64,000 nucleotides of DNA from Brevundimonas vesicularis (GTDB lineage Bacteria; Pseudomonadota; Alphaproteobacteria; Caulobacterales; Caulobacteraceae). The DNA lies in assembly GCF_027105095.1 (NCBI RefSeq), contig NZ_CP114278.1, positions 434,001 through 498,000 of the forward strand. The letters are read 5' to 3'. The notes under the pieces were generated by a model. That model was given only the letters and a program-made list of their open reading frames with translations, ran no database searches and was not told the origin of the DNA. The translations under genes and the position numbers were made by a program. Shown in pieces: positions 1 to 9,197 of the stretch (position 1 is the stretch's first letter; each line of letters opens with the position of its first letter).

Positions 1-597
1 CTGCTGGCGACCGGGGTCGTCGATCACCATCCCGACTTGCCGGGCGTCGAGGACGCGGTGCGCAAGGCGCTGGTCCGCATCTGTCCCATCTGCGACGGCT
101 ATGAGGCGACCGACAAGGCCGTGGCCATCATCGGGCGAAGCGACAAGGGCGCGCGCGAGGCCGCCTTCATGCGCACCTATTCCGACCGCGTGACCCTGAT
201 CCATATCGACGCGCCCGACGCGCTCAGCCGGCGCGACGAACTGGAACGGCTGGGCGTCGAACTGATCCTGGCGCCGCTGGATGCGATCGACATCGAGAAC
301 GATCGCGTGACGGCGCTGAGCTACGCCGGCCAGAGCCGCGCGTTCGACCTAGTCTATTCGGCGCTCGGAACCTCGCCGAACGCCGAACTGGCCCGAGGGC
401 TGGGCGCGCGTCTGGCCGACGACGGTCGGTTGGAGGTCGATCTGCACCAGGCGACCAGCGTGCCGGGCCTGTATGCCGCCGGCGACGTCGTGCGCGGCCT
501 CAACCAGATCGCCGTCGCGACCGCCGAAGCCGCCGTCGCCGCCACCGACATCCACAATCGCCTGCGCCAAGCCGACGGCCTGACCGTCGCCGACTAG
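1..597 (+). CDS. NAD(P)/FAD-dependent oxidoreductase, thioredoxin-reductase-like (5' end missing)
   Basis: The reading frame is open from base 1, so the N-terminal FAD-binding part lies outside the window. What remains carries a CPICDGYE motif (in-window residues 28-35) in the place of the redox-active CxxC of thioredoxin reductases, then a degenerate nucleotide-binding loop (AIIGRSDKGA) and the C-terminal FAD signature GLYAAGDVV. These are known features of the class II pyridine nucleotide-disulfide oxidoreductase family. It probably transfers electrons from NAD(P)H through FAD to a disulfide or small redox partner; the substrate cannot be told. The altered glycine loop suggests a TrxB paralogue rather than the housekeeping enzyme. 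Its stop codon overlaps the stop of the convergent downstream gene by 4 bp. Confidence 0.85.
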   Translation: MLATGVVDHHPDLPGVEDAVRKALVRICPICDGYEATDKAVAIIGRSDKGAREAAFMRTYSDRVTLIHIDAPDALSRRDELERLGVELILAPLDAIDIENDRVTALSYAGQSRAFDLVYSALGTSPNAELARGLGARLADDGRLEVDLHQATSVPGLYAAGDVVRGLNQIAVATAEAAVAATDIHNRLRQADGLTVAD

Positions 598-2426
598 GCT
601 TGGGTCGCGACCCAGCCGTCGACGATCCGTTCCAGCACCGACAGGGGCACGCCGCCGGCGGCGAGGGCGGTGTCGTGGAAGCCCTTGATGTCGAACCTGG
701 ACCCCAGGCTGGTCTTGGCCTTTTCGCGCAGGCGGACCCATTCGTTGTGACCGACCTTGTAGGCGCAGGCCTGGCCCGGCCAGCCGCAATAGCGCTCGAC
801 CTCGGACGTCGCCGCGCCTTCCTGATCGCCATAGGCCTCCATCATGTAGCGAATGCCCTCTTCGCGGCTCCAGCCCTTGGAGTGGATGCCGGTGTCGACG
901 ACCAGGCGCGCGGCGCGGAACATCAGCGATTGCAGGTAGCCGATCTGACCCACCGGGTCGTTCTCATAGGCGCCCAGTTCGTCGGCCAGCTGTTCGGCGT
1001 ACAGCCCCCAGCCCTCGACGTAGGACGAGAAGCCCAGCAGGTTCATCAGCAGCGGCGCGGATTCGCTTTCCTGTTGCAGGCTGATCTGCAGATGGTGGCC
1101 CGGCGTCGCCTCGTGATAGGTCAGGGTGGGCAGCGTCCAGGACGGCCATTCCGCCGTGTCCTTCAGATTGATCCAGTAGATGCCGGGCCGCGTCCCATCC
1201 AGGCTGGGCGAGTTGTAATAGCCCATCGGCGCGCCGGCCTCGATCTCGGACGGGACGCGCTTGATCTCGACCTTGGCCTTGGGCAGACGGCCGAAGGCGT
1301 TGGGCAGGCGGGCCTGCATGTCGGCCATTTGGGCGTTCAGCTTGGCGATCAGCTCGGCCTTGCCGGCGTCGGTGTTGGCGTAGACGTATTTGGGATCGTC
1401 CCCCAGGGCCTTGATCCGCTCGGCGACCGAGCCTTGCGTCAGGCCTTGCGCCTTCAGCAGGACATCGGCGCGCGCCGTCAGATCGGCCATCTGTTCCACG
1501 CCGGTCCGGTGGATCTCGTCGGCGGTCAGCCGGGTCGTGGTGATGTAGCGCAGGCTGTTGGCGTAATACTGCTCGCCCTGCGGCAGGCGTCGAACCGAAG
1601 CCTCGTGCACGGCGTTCGGTTGAGCCGCTTTCAGCACGGCGTTCTGGGCGGCCAGGGCCGGATACACCCGCTCGGTCACAAGCCGTTCCACCTGGGCTCC
1701 CCAGTCGCCGGTCAGGCCCTTGGCGCTGGCCCGGTCGACGACCGACTGGGTCAGGGGCGAGGTCGCCGCCGGCGTCGCCAGGACGCCGTCCTGCTGGCGG
1801 ATGGCCTTGGCCAGGATGAAGTCGGGCGGGATGACGCCCAGCGCATAGTCTTCCTTCAGCCGATCCGTTTCAGCCAGCAGCACGTCGGCGAAGGCGTTGA
1901 TGCGGGCGACATAGGCGTCGGCGTCGGCAGCCGTCTCGATCGTGTGCTGGTTGGCCAGGAAGTCGGGCGTGGACTGATAGGCGCCGCCCTGCTGGCTGAC
2001 GCGGTACGGATTGGGCCAGCCGCCCTGGCCGTAGGGGATGTCGTAGGTGGCGATCACCCCGTCCAGATTCTGGGTCAGGCTGTCGTAGTAGTTGGCGTTG
2101 CGCGCATCCAGCTGAGTGCGGTCGATGCGGGACAGTTCGGCGCGCTGGCGGCGGGTGAAGGCGCGCTGGTCGTCTTCCTCGGCGCGGGTCGGAACGGTCA
2201 GCCTGGACTTCGCGGCGGCGCGGTCGCCCTTATCCAGGCCGAACATGGTGACGACCTCGGGGCTCTTGTCCAGCGTCTGCTCGAACGTTGCGTCCATGAA
2301 GGTCTTGAGCTGGGCGGCGGCGTCGCCCTGCGATGCCCCGGCCTGACGCGCGAAGGCGGGGCCGCCCACGGCGACGAGACCGGCGCCCAGGGCGGCGGAC
2401 TGAAGAAGACGACGACGATCGAACAT
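594..2426 (-). CDS. DUF885 family exported peptidase-like protein
   Basis: The 610-residue product starts at the ATG giving MFDRRRLLQSAALGAG, a twin-arginine-type signal followed by a hydrophobic stretch and an AFA cleavage site, so it should be periplasmic. The frame is open 42 codons further upstream, but only this start gives a signal peptide. The family hallmark HEATPGHH is at residues 438-445; the HExxxGH pattern and a later glutamate-rich stretch suggest a zinc metallopeptidase of the M32/M3-like fold described for DUF885. Substrate unknown. A monocistronic gene, convergent with the flavoprotein and downstream of the pnp terminator. Confidence 0.9.
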   Translation of the reverse strand: MFDRRRLLQSAALGAGLVAVGGPAFARQAGASQGDAAAQLKTFMDATFEQTLDKSPEVVTMFGLDKGDRAAAKSRLTVPTRAEEDDQRAFTRRQRAELSRIDRTQLDARNANYYDSLTQNLDGVIATYDIPYGQGGWPNPYRVSQQGGAYQSTPDFLANQHTIETAADADAYVARINAFADVLLAETDRLKEDYALGVIPPDFILAKAIRQQDGVLATPAATSPLTQSVVDRASAKGLTGDWGAQVERLVTERVYPALAAQNAVLKAAQPNAVHEASVRRLPQGEQYYANSLRYITTTRLTADEIHRTGVEQMADLTARADVLLKAQGLTQGSVAERIKALGDDPKYVYANTDAGKAELIAKLNAQMADMQARLPNAFGRLPKAKVEIKRVPSEIEAGAPMGYYNSPSLDGTRPGIYWINLKDTAEWPSWTLPTLTYHEATPGHHLQISLQQESESAPLLMNLLGFSSYVEGWGLYAEQLADELGAYENDPVGQIGYLQSLMFRAARLVVDTGIHSKGWSREEGIRYMMEAYGDQEGAATSEVERYCGWPGQACAYKVGHNEWVRLREKAKTSLGSRFDIKGFHDTALAAGGVPLSVLERIVDGWVATQA

Positions 2427-2518
2427 GGAGCGGCCCCTCGAAACTGGATGCGGCAATGGAGACCGCATGGGCCGGGGCGGCAAGTGAAATTCCCGACAGG
2501 CTTTGGCGGCGCCCAAGG

Positions 2519-2548
2519 AAAAGGCCCGGCGGATCGCTCCGCCGGGCC
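2519..2548 (-). terminator. Rho-independent terminator of pnp
   Basis: A perfect 11-bp GC-rich stem (2523-2533 with 2538-2548) closes a 4-nt loop. On the minus strand it is followed directly by TTTT (2519-2522). It sits 26 bp after the pnp stop and ends the rbfA-truB-rpsO-pnp transcription unit. Confidence 0.9.
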
Positions 2549-2573
2549 TCATCAGTCTGGGATGCGAAGACGC

Positions 2574-4805
2574 TTAGTCGCGACGACGACGTCCGCGATC
2601 GCCACCGCGATCACCGTCGCGCTTGGGACGACCGCCGGTGTCTTCCGACAGCGGGGCCTCGCCACGCTCGGCGCGCTCGGCGTTGATCTTGTCCGTCAGG
2701 TCTTCGCCGGTTTCCTGATCGACGACCTTCATCGACAGCTTGGTCTTGCCGCGGTCGTCGAAGCCCAGGAACTTGACCTTGACCTCCTGGCCTTCCGACA
2801 GGACGTCGGCCGGGTTGGCGACGCGTTCCAGAGCGATCTGGGACACGTGGACCAGGCCGTCCTTGGCGCCGAAGAAGTTCACGAAGGCGCCGAAATCGAC
2901 GACCTTGACGACCTTGCCGGAGTAGATGGTTCCGACTTCCGGCTCCGAGGCGATGGACTGGATCCAGGCCTTGGCGGCGTCGATCTTCTCCTGGTCGTTG
3001 GCGGCGACCTTGATGGTGCCGTCATCGCCGATGTCGATCTTGGCGCCGGTCTTCTCGACGATCTCGCGGATGACCTTGCCGCCCGAACCGATGACTTCAC
3101 GGATCTTGTCGACGGGGATTTTGACCGTTTCGATCTTGGGCGCGTGTTCACCCAGTTCGGCGCGCGGCGCATCCATGGCCTTGGACATTTCGTCCAGGAT
3201 GTGCAGGCGACCGGCCGAAGCCTGCGTCAGGGCCTGTTCCATGATCTCCTTGGTGATGCCGGCGACCTTGATGTCCATCTGAAGGCTGGTGATGCCTTCC
3301 GACGTGCCGGCGACCTTGAAGTCCATGTCGCCCAGGTGGTCTTCGTCACCCAGGATGTCCGACAGGATGGCGAACTCGCCCGACGGCTCCAGGATCAGGC
3401 CCATGGCGATGCCCGAGACCGGACGGACCAGCGGCACGCCGGCGTCCATCAGGGCCAGCGACGAACCACAAACCGTGGCCATCGAGGACGAGCCGTTCGA
3501 CTCGGTGATCTCGGAGACCAGACGGATGGTGTAGGGGAAGTCTTCCTTGGTCGGCAGCATCGGACGGATCGCGCGCCAGGCCAGCTTGCCGTGACCGATT
3601 TCGCGACGGCCGGGCGAACCCATGCGGCCCGCTTCACCCACCGAATAGGGGGGGAAGTTGTAGTGCAGCAGGAAGTTCTCTTTGTAGGTGCCCTGCAGGC
3701 TGTCGATGTACTGCTCGTCCTCGCCGGTGCCGAGGGTGGCGACGACCAGGGCCTGGGTTTCCCCACGCGTGAACAGGGCCGAACCGTGGGTGCGCGGCAG
3801 GACGCCGACTTCCGATACGATGGCGCGGACCTTGTCGAGGGCGCGGCCGTCGACGCGGTGCGCGTTCTCGATGATGTCGCGACGCAGGACCTCGGCTTCG
3901 CACTCCTTGAAGGCGGCCGAGAACTTGGAACCGTCGACGCCATCGGGGTTCTCGTCGGTCCTCACCAGCTTGGCGGCGGCGGCTTTCTTGGCCGCGTCGA
4001 CGCCCGAACGGCGCTCATATTTGCCGGCGTGGGTGTAGGCGCTCTTGATGTCTTCGCCGACCAGCGACTTGATCGAGGCGACGACGTCGGAGTGGTCTTC
4101 GGCCTGGAAGTCGAAGGGCTCCTTGGCGGCGTGTTCAGCCAGTTCGATGATGGCGTCGATCACCGGCTGCATGCCCGCATGCGCGAACATCAGGGCCTCG
4201 AGCATCTTCTCTTCCGACAGCTCCTTGGCTTCGGATTCGACCATCATCAGGGCGTCTTGCGTGCCGGCGACCACCAGGTCGAGGTCCGAGGACGGGATCA
4301 GGTCGATGGCGGGGTTCAGCACCAGCTCGCCGTCGATCAGGCCGACGCGCGCGGCGCCGATGGGGCCCATGAAGGGCACGCCCGAGATGGTCAGGGCGGC
4401 CGAGGCGGCGACCATGCCCAGGACGTCGGGGTCGTTTTCCATGTCGTGCTGCAGCACGGTCACGACGACCTGGGTCTCGTTCTTGAAGCCCTTGACGAAC
4501 AGCGGGCGGATCGGACGGTCGATCAGGCGGGAAACCAGGGTTTCCTTCTCGGACGGACGGCCTTCACGCTTGAAGTAGCCGCCCGGGATCTTGCCGGCGG
4601 CGAAGGTCTTTTCCTGGTAGTTGACCGTCAGGGGGAAGAAATCCAGGCCGGGCTTGGGCGCGCGGCCATAGACGACGGTGGCCAGAACCACGGTCTCGCC
4701 GTAGGTCGCCAGCACGGCGCCGTCAGCCTGGCGGGCGATGCGGCCCGTTTCCAGGGTCAGCGGGCGGCCGGCCCAGTCGATCGTCTTGCGTTTGATGTCG
4801 AACAT
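2574..4805 (-). CDS. pnp: Polyribonucleotide nucleotidyltransferase (PNPase)
   Basis: This 743-residue protein is a full PNPase: two RNase PH-like domains (about 1-230 and 310-540) joined by an alpha-helical segment, then a KH domain ([16 protein letters not shown]) and an S1 domain ([15 protein letters not shown]). It degrades RNA 3' to 5' by phosphorolysis and is a partner of RNase E in the alphaproteobacterial degradosome. It is slightly longer than the roughly 710-residue norm because of an Arg/Gly/Asp-rich C-terminal tail ending GDRGRRRRD, which could bind RNA or RNase E (inference). It lies downstream of rpsO in the order seen across Proteobacteria and ends at a strong terminator. Confidence 0.98.
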   Translation of the reverse strand: MFDIKRKTIDWAGRPLTLETGRIARQADGAVLATYGETVVLATVVYGRAPKPGLDFFPLTVNYQEKTFAAGKIPGGYFKREGRPSEKETLVSRLIDRPIRPLFVKGFKNETQVVVTVLQHDMENDPDVLGMVAASAALTISGVPFMGPIGAARVGLIDGELVLNPAIDLIPSSDLDLVVAGTQDALMMVESEAKELSEEKMLEALMFAHAGMQPVIDAIIELAEHAAKEPFDFQAEDHSDVVASIKSLVGEDIKSAYTHAGKYERRSGVDAAKKAAAAKLVRTDENPDGVDGSKFSAAFKECEAEVLRRDIIENAHRVDGRALDKVRAIVSEVGVLPRTHGSALFTRGETQALVVATLGTGEDEQYIDSLQGTYKENFLLHYNFPPYSVGEAGRMGSPGRREIGHGKLAWRAIRPMLPTKEDFPYTIRLVSEITESNGSSSMATVCGSSLALMDAGVPLVRPVSGIAMGLILEPSGEFAILSDILGDEDHLGDMDFKVAGTSEGITSLQMDIKVAGITKEIMEQALTQASAGRLHILDEMSKAMDAPRAELGEHAPKIETVKIPVDKIREVIGSGGKVIREIVEKTGAKIDIGDDGTIKVAANDQEKIDAAKAWIQSIASEPEVGTIYSGKVVKVVDFGAFVNFFGAKDGLVHVSQIALERVANPADVLSEGQEVKVKFLGFDDRGKTKLSMKVVDQETGEDLTDKINAERAERGEAPLSEDTGGRPKRDGDRGGDRGRRRRD

Positions 4806-4944
4806 ATTTCGTCTTTCGTATCCCGGACGGCGTATTCCGTGCGGGGTCCCATCATGGGGCGGATGCGTCGGCGTTCAGTCCTTCGATCCAGAGGCCGCCG
4901 CGCCATCGCGACGACCGGGAGAGGACCGTCATGGCCCTCGCAGC

Positions 4945-4968
4945 TGCGCCGGTAAGTCCTGCGGCGCA
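4945..4968 (-). other. Stem-loop in the rpsO-pnp intergenic leader
   Basis: A perfect 7-bp stem (4945-4951 with 4962-4968) closes a 10-nt loop in the 298-bp gap between rpsO and pnp. It is too far from the pnp start to be a terminator of pnp and has no U-run on the minus strand. In other bacteria the pnp leader carries a stem cut by RNase III for autoregulation, so this could be such a site, but only the hairpin itself is visible. I see no ORF with support, tRNA or repeat in the rest of 4806-5103. Confidence 0.4.
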
Positions 4969-5046
4969 CAGGTCGTATTTTTGTCGTCACGCTTCCCGGG
5001 CGGCCAACCGGCAGCCACTTGGCCTGGAAGCGCTTAGTTGCACAAC

Positions 5047-5074
5047 GAGGCGCGGACGTGACCGCCCGCGCCTC
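5047..5074 (-). terminator. Possible weak terminator or attenuator after rpsO
   Basis: A perfect 9-bp GC-rich stem (5047-5055 with 5066-5074) starts 30 bp past the rpsO stop. On the minus strand it is followed by GTTGTGC rather than a U-tract, so it is more likely a 3'-end stabiliser or partial terminator between rpsO and pnp. Confidence 0.45.
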
Positions 5075-5103
5075 GAAAGCGTATTCTACACTGTTCCGAC
5101 GCC

Positions 5104-5373
5104 TTAGCGGCGCAGGCCCAGTTTGGAGATGAGCGCCTGGTAGCGACCGGCGTCGACCTTGTTCAGGTGGTCGAGCAGGCGGCGACGTTGCGACACCATC
5201 TTCAGAAGGCCACGACGCGAGTGGTTGTCCTTCTTGTGGGTCTTGAAGTGTTCGGTGAGGTTGGCGATGCGTTCCGACAGGATCGCGACCTGAACCTCGG
5301 CCGAGCCGGTGTCGCCAGCGGAGCGGGCGTTATCGGCGATGATCTCGTGCTTGCGTTCAGCAGTAACCGACAT
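5104..5373 (-). CDS. rpsO: 30S ribosomal protein S15
   Basis: At 89 residues it has exactly the family length and reads through the conserved S15 helices ([56 protein letters not shown]). S15 binds 16S rRNA helices 20-22 early in small-subunit assembly. A good Shine-Dalgarno (GGGAG) lies about 10 nt before the ATG. It sits between truB and pnp, the usual order. S15 commonly represses its own mRNA, and the leader here is structured (see 5374-5454). Confidence 0.98.
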   Translation of the reverse strand: MSVTAERKHEIIADNARSAGDTGSAEVQVAILSERIANLTEHFKTHKKDNHSRRGLLKMVSQRRRLLDHLNKVDAGRYQALISKLGLRR

Positions 5374-5454
5374 CGTAGTTCTCCCTTGGTAGCCTACCGC
5401 GCTTTCGCGCTACTTGAGGCCGGGTTGGAGTTTCCTGATCAGGCGATCAGGAAA
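5374..5454 (-). promoter_or_regulatory. Structured leader of rpsO, candidate S15 autoregulatory RNA
   Basis: On the minus strand two stems precede the rpsO ribosome binding site. The first is a perfect 10-bp inverted repeat with a 4-nt loop (5431-5440 with 5445-5454) that starts inside the last codons of truB and spans its stop. The second is a GCGC stem capped by a GAAA tetraloop (5399-5410), followed by a self-complementary GGTAG/CTACC segment next to the Shine-Dalgarno. Neither has a U-tract, so they do not look like ordinary terminators. Autoregulation by S15 binding is known in several bacteria; here it is inferred. Confidence 0.45.
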
Positions 5455-6379
5455 GATTGAAAACGCGGTCGGGTTCTAGCCGGCCGGCCCGCAACTGACA
5501 GAGGGCGACGAGGGTCTGGCCCTGAAAGGCTGAAACCGTGCGCGAACCGCCGGTGAGACGATCCTTGAGGGTTTCCACCTGACGGGGGAGCAGAACGATC
5601 GGGCGTCCCTGCCGAAGCGAGAAGGCGTCCTGTTCATTCACGGCCAGTTCCGGGATGTCGTCCAGAGCGGTCGCGACGGCAAGCAAGCCTTCCGAGGCGG
5701 CGCCCCTATGCACCATTTCCTCCAGAGAATCCAGAGTGACGGCGTTTTGCGTGCTGAACGGCCCCACGCGCTCGCGTCTCAGGGCGCTGACATGACCCTC
5801 GGCATCGAGGGCGGCGGCCAGATCGCGGGCCAGCGAGCGGACATAGACGCCCTTGCCGGTGCGGATGGTCAGTTCCACGTGGTCGGCGTCGGGCGCATCC
5901 GTCACCTCGGCCGAGTGGATCGTCACCCGGCGGGCCTGAAGCTCGAACTCCACCCCGTCGCGGGCCAGGTCATAGGCGCGGGCGCCGTCCACCTTGATCG
6001 CGGAAAAGCGCGGCGGCGTCTGGTCGATCTCGCCGACGAAGGCCGGCAGGGCGGCCTTCACCTGATCGACGGTGGGGCGCACGTCGGAGCGGCCGATGAT
6101 CTCGCCCTCGCGGTCCACGCTGTCGGTCGAGACGCCCCAGTTGATGGTGAAGCGATAGACCTTCTGCGCCTCCATCATCATCGGCACGGTCTTGGTCGCC
6201 TCGCCCAGCGCGATGGGCAGGATGCCGCTGGCCAGCGGGTCGAGTGTTCCGGCGTGACCGGCCTTCTGGGCGTTGAACAGGCGACGGATGCGGCTGACGG
6301 CCTCGGTCGATCCCATCTCGAACGGCTTGTCCAGGCAAACCCAGCCGTCGACGATGTCGCCCTTCTTCTTGCGGGCCAT
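5447..6379 (-). CDS. truB: tRNA pseudouridine(55) synthase
   Basis: The 310-residue product isomerises U55 in the T-loop of tRNAs. The catalytic aspartate is D47 in [12 protein letters not shown], the TruB signature, followed by ALGEATKTV. The start at MARKKKGD is preferred over an upstream in-frame ATG (6418) because the upstream 13 codons fall in the palindromic repeat at 6386-6516 and the family begins near here. It follows rbfA and precedes rpsO. Its 3' end forms half of a perfect inverted repeat. Confidence 0.97.
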   Translation of the reverse strand: MARKKKGDIVDGWVCLDKPFEMGSTEAVSRIRRLFNAQKAGHAGTLDPLASGILPIALGEATKTVPMMMEAQKVYRFTINWGVSTDSVDREGEIIGRSDVRPTVDQVKAALPAFVGEIDQTPPRFSAIKVDGARAYDLARDGVEFELQARRVTIHSAEVTDAPDADHVELTIRTGKGVYVRSLARDLAAALDAEGHVSALRRERVGPFSTQNAVTLDSLEEMVHRGAASEGLLAVATALDDIPELAVNEQDAFSLRQGRPIVLLPRQVETLKDRLTGGSRTVSAFQGQTLVALCQLRAGRLEPDRVFNLS

Positions 6380-6385
6380 CCTCAG

Positions 6386-6516
6386 ATCCTCCCCTGCGAA
6401 GCGGGGGAGGGGGACCACGAAGTGGTGGAGGGGGCGGACGCAAGGCCGGTGTCTGGGGTCGCCCCCTCCACCACGCTGCGCGCGGTCCCCCTCCCCCGTG
6501 AAGGACGGGAGAGGAT
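6386..6516. repeat. Palindromic repeat element copy R1 (head-to-head pair), intergenic
   Basis: This element fills nearly all of the rbfA-truB gap. It has two inverted half-units, 6386-6435 and 6461-6516, separated by 25 bp. Read in the same sense both halves go ATCCTC, a small stem-loop, GGGGGAGGGGGACC, a second short stem-loop, then GTGGTGGAGGGGGC; they agree along nearly their full length. The outer ends are the ATCCTC sides, the inner ends the GGAGGGGGC sides. Four more copies occur at 9198, 21686, 43578 and 44002. I recall similar GC-rich palindromes in other Alphaproteobacteria but cannot name the family. Confidence 0.9.
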
Positions 6517-6524
6517 CGCCAGCA

Positions 6525-6980
6525 TCAGTCTTCGCCCTCGTCTTCGTCGCGGCGCTCCAGGTCGGCGCGGACGCGGGGGTCGTCGAACAGGCGGTCGATG
6601 TGGCTGGCGGCGTCGAAGCTTTCGTCGTGGCGGAAGCGCAGATCGGGGGTGAACTTCATGTCCAGCCGACGGCCCAGCTGGCCGCGCAGGAACTTGGCGT
6701 GGGCGTTCAGCGCCTTGATGATCTCGCTCTCGTGCCCGGCTGTCGGCGCGGTCTCCACGCCGGCGCCCAGCGGCTCGACGAAACAGGTGGCGTGCTTCAG
6801 GTCAGGCGACAGGCGCACTTCGGTCACGGTGACGGAAACGCCGGCCAGGGCCGGGTCGTGGATATCCTCTTCGCGCAGGATGTCGACCAGGGCGTGACGG
6901 ATCAGCTCGCCGGCGCGGAGCTGGCGCTGGCTGGGTCCGGCGGGACCGGAGGCGTTGCGGGTGTGTTGCTTGTGGGCCAT
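6525..6980 (-). CDS. rbfA: 30S ribosome-binding factor A
   Basis: A 151-residue RbfA. The KH-like core is recognisable from [17 protein letters not shown] to [28 protein letters not shown], ending in an acidic tail (RRDEDEGED). It helps mature the 16S rRNA 5' end and is needed in the cold. It is usually found directly after infB; here the next upstream gene is a DUF2459 gene 65 bp away, so the nusA-infB part of the cluster is not adjacent. The gap to truB holds a palindromic repeat. Confidence 0.96.
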   Translation of the reverse strand: MAHKQHTRNASGPAGPSQRQLRAGELIRHALVDILREEDIHDPALAGVSVTVTEVRLSPDLKHATCFVEPLGAGVETAPTAGHESEIIKALNAHAKFLRGQLGRRLDMKFTPDLRFRHDESFDAASHIDRLFDDPRVRADLERRDEDEGED

Positions 6981-7045
6981 CGGCCTCTCCTTCTTGTTCG
7001 CCCGCTGGGGATCGGACCCGGCCGGATAGGCGAAAGTCGGGCGGT

Positions 7046-7729
7046 CTAGTCCCGCAGCGGGGGTCTGTCCAGTTTTCGCGCCCGTTCAGCGGCCCGAACC
7101 GAGCGCATCACCTCGCCCGAGGTGATGGCCGGCACCGGACGAATGGCGACGCCGCCGGCGTTCAGCACGCCGGCCGTCCAGTGATTGCACAGATGCAGGA
7201 TGGAGAAGGTCTCGCGGCTGGCGAAGAAGCGCGCGTCGTCGCCGGGCCGCAGGGCTGCGATGCGCGGCCGGCCGTTCGACAGATCGAGCGAGGTCTCCAC
7301 CCGCGCGGCCAGATGATTGAACGCGGCACGGCTCAGGGTCAGGGCGGCGCTGTCTTCGCCATAGGCCAGCCGCGGATTCTCTCGACGAGGGGCCAGCATC
7401 AGCACCGATCGATTGCCGGGATGCAGAAAGGCGCGCGCCCCGTCCGGCAGCCGATCCGAAATCGGGCGCTGATCGACGTAGAATTTCGCATCGCCCCAGC
7501 CGATCAAAATCCAGTCGCCGGGCGCCAAGGATTGGACCGCAAGCGCCAGAGGACCGCCGCGGCGTTCCAGCGCGGCGCGCGGTACGGCGATATCGGTGTG
7601 AAAGCCGTTGTCGAGCACCTGGATGCCGACCGTATCCGCCGCCCCACGATCCTCCGCGCCCGGCCGGGTCCAGGTCAGAAGCGCGGCGACCAGTCCGGCC
7701 AACGCCGCCAGCAACAGGGCTCGCATCAT
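7046..7729 (-). CDS. DUF2459 (TIGR02117-type) membrane-anchored protein
   Basis: The 227-residue product starts with a hydrophobic segment (MMRALLLAALAGLVAALLTW) that is a signal peptide or anchor. Family landmarks are NGFHTDIAVP, GWGDAKFYVD and LHLCNHWTAGVLNAGG; the invariant-looking Cys/His pair suggests a papain-like or NlpC-like fold, but no activity is established. The ATG overlaps the stop of the upstream gene (ATGA), so the two are translationally coupled. The longer open frame begins inside the upstream gene and lacks a signal, so I rejected that start. Confidence 0.85.
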   Translation of the reverse strand: MMRALLLAALAGLVAALLTWTRPGAEDRGAADTVGIQVLDNGFHTDIAVPRAALERRGGPLALAVQSLAPGDWILIGWGDAKFYVDQRPISDRLPDGARAFLHPGNRSVLMLAPRRENPRLAYGEDSAALTLSRAAFNHLAARVETSLDLSNGRPRIAALRPGDDARFFASRETFSILHLCNHWTAGVLNAGGVAIRPVPAITSGEVMRSVRAAERARKLDRPPLRD

Positions 7730-8277
7730 CGGCTGACGTCCAGCACGGCGCACAGGCGGTCGTCGGCCAACAGGGCGCCCGGCGGTGGCCCCTGTCGCAC
7801 CGGCATCAGGACGAAACCGTCGCGCCGCACGGCCAGGGCCAGCCATCCGACGGGATAACCGGCGCACAGCCGTGTGTCTTCGTCAGCCGTGACGCGCCGC
7901 ACCTCGATCTGGGCCGTCGGCGGCACGGCCATGGCGTCGGTGAAACTTTTTGAGACGCTGGCCTGCTGATCCGCCTGAACCAGCCGATGGGGCGCCGAGG
8001 TCAGGCGGCCGCCCGCGGTCGTGCTCAGCGCGCCACCGTCTATGTCCAGCGCCATGTCGGACTTGGCCGCGGCGTAGCGTCCGGACAGCACGACTTCCCC
8101 GACCTCGACCTGTCCGGACGCGCGAGGTCTGGCGGAGGCGTCGGTCGGCGTGATCAAGCGGTTCAGAGCCGGTTCGACCACCAGTGCGCCGAGCATGAAC
8201 AGAGCAAAGGCGCCCGCGCCGACCGCCGCGATCCATTTCAGCGATGGGACGCCGGATGGCGGGGCGGTCGCGCTCAT
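7726..8277 (-). CDS. Hypothetical single-pass membrane protein
   Basis: 183 residues. A proline-containing cytoplasmic start is followed by one transmembrane helix (about residues 13-36, WIAAVGAGAFALFMLGALVV). The rest is a probable periplasmic domain with VGEVVLSGRYAAAKSDMALDI and a C-terminal CAGYPVGW...LCAVLDVSR pair of cysteines that could form a disulfide. I do not recognise the family. It lies between lolA and the DUF2459 gene with a 4-bp overlap to the latter, which suggests a shared envelope role (inference). Confidence 0.75.
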   Translation of the reverse strand: MSATAPPSGVPSLKWIAAVGAGAFALFMLGALVVEPALNRLITPTDASARPRASGQVEVGEVVLSGRYAAAKSDMALDIDGGALSTTAGGRLTSAPHRLVQADQQASVSKSFTDAMAVPPTAQIEVRRVTADEDTRLCAGYPVGWLALAVRRDGFVLMPVRQGPPPGALLADDRLCAVLDVSR

Positions 8278-8331
8278 GCGGCCAATCTAGGGGAACAGGG
8301 ATTGAGGAATGGTCACCCGCCCCCGAAAGCC

Positions 8332-9015
8332 CTAGTTGCGGCCGGGCCGGCGGGTCGGATCGCTGAGCTGAAACAGGCGCGCCGACAGGCCGGATGCCGG
8401 TTGCAGCGAGGTCAGCTGGGTCCGGGTGCGGGCGCCCTGCGGATCGGTGATGGTCCACTCTTGCAGACGCATCGGATTGCCGGCGAAGGCCAGCACGACC
8501 TGACCATCGTTCGGGCGGTTAGAATCCCGCGCCGTGATGGCGAACGCGCCCGAGGCCATCCGGGTCACGCGCTCGATACGCACGCCCTGATCCAGCCGCA
8601 CATTGCGCGCCAGGAAGGTGGACAGGGGCGTGCGGCCCAGCGGCACCTGCTGGAAATTGTTCAAACGCGGGTCATAGCGTTTGACGTTGTAGCCGTCCGA
8701 CACCACCAGAAGACCGGCCGGATTGGTGTATTCGAACCGCATCTTGCCGGGACGCTGCAGATAGAAGCGGCCCTGGCGCGTCTGTCCGTTCGGGCCCGTT
8801 TCGGTGAAGGTCCCTTGCGCCGAGGTCAGGGCCTGCAGATAGCCCTGCGCCTGTTGCACCACGGCGCGATCCTCGGCCGACAGGTTGGATTGGGCGTGGG
8901 CGGCGTCGAAGGCGCCCAGCGCGATCAGGCCAGTCGTCAGGCCGGCGCCCAGCAGCAGGCTGCGGCGGTGCAGATCGGGGGCCGGCAAGGCCAGGGTCTT
9001 GGTGCGCGAGGTCAT
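8332..9015 (-). CDS. lolA: Outer-membrane lipoprotein carrier protein LolA
   Basis: 227 residues. It has a long n-region, then a twin-arginine-like HRRSLLLGAGLTTGLIAL segment ending AHAQ, so the mature protein is periplasmic. The LolA fold is recognisable from LSAEDRAVVQQAQGYLQALTSAQGTFTETGPNGQ and GRFYLQRPGKMRFEY (the canonical RPGKFRW-type segment) to the C-terminal strands. It ferries lipoproteins from LolCDE to the outer membrane. It lies downstream of ftsK, an arrangement common in Alphaproteobacteria; the 340-bp gap between them holds repeat R2. Confidence 0.93.
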   Translation of the reverse strand: MTSRTKTLALPAPDLHRRSLLLGAGLTTGLIALGAFDAAHAQSNLSAEDRAVVQQAQGYLQALTSAQGTFTETGPNGQTRQGRFYLQRPGKMRFEYTNPAGLLVVSDGYNVKRYDPRLNNFQQVPLGRTPLSTFLARNVRLDQGVRIERVTRMASGAFAITARDSNRPNDGQVVLAFAGNPMRLQEWTITDPQGARTRTQLTSLQPASGLSARLFQLSDPTRRPGRN

Positions 9016-9197
9016 GAAGTTCGTCTCCCGTTCGGGATGGTTGTCGATCCTGCCGTCTTGCCCGGTCGGCTTGGCGTCGGAATGACGCGAGCCTGACCAT
9101 ATTCCGGCGCTGCGATGAAGCCCTGTTCATCGAAATGCTGAAGCTTGGACACGATGGCGGGTCAGACAACGGACATTGGGGAGGACGGTTGCATGGC

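Noticed and set aside
600-4955. A 1451-codon plus-strand open frame antisense to the DUF885 and pnp genes
   Set aside because: High third-position GC keeps the opposite strand open. The translation is Gly/Arg/Asp/Gln-rich without domains, and pnp on the other strand is unmistakable.
4806-5103. Possible tRNA or small ORF in the rpsO-pnp gap
   Set aside because: No T-loop (GGTTCGA-type) or cloverleaf pairing is seen, and the 77-codon minus frame there has no ribosome site and an Arg-rich shadow composition.
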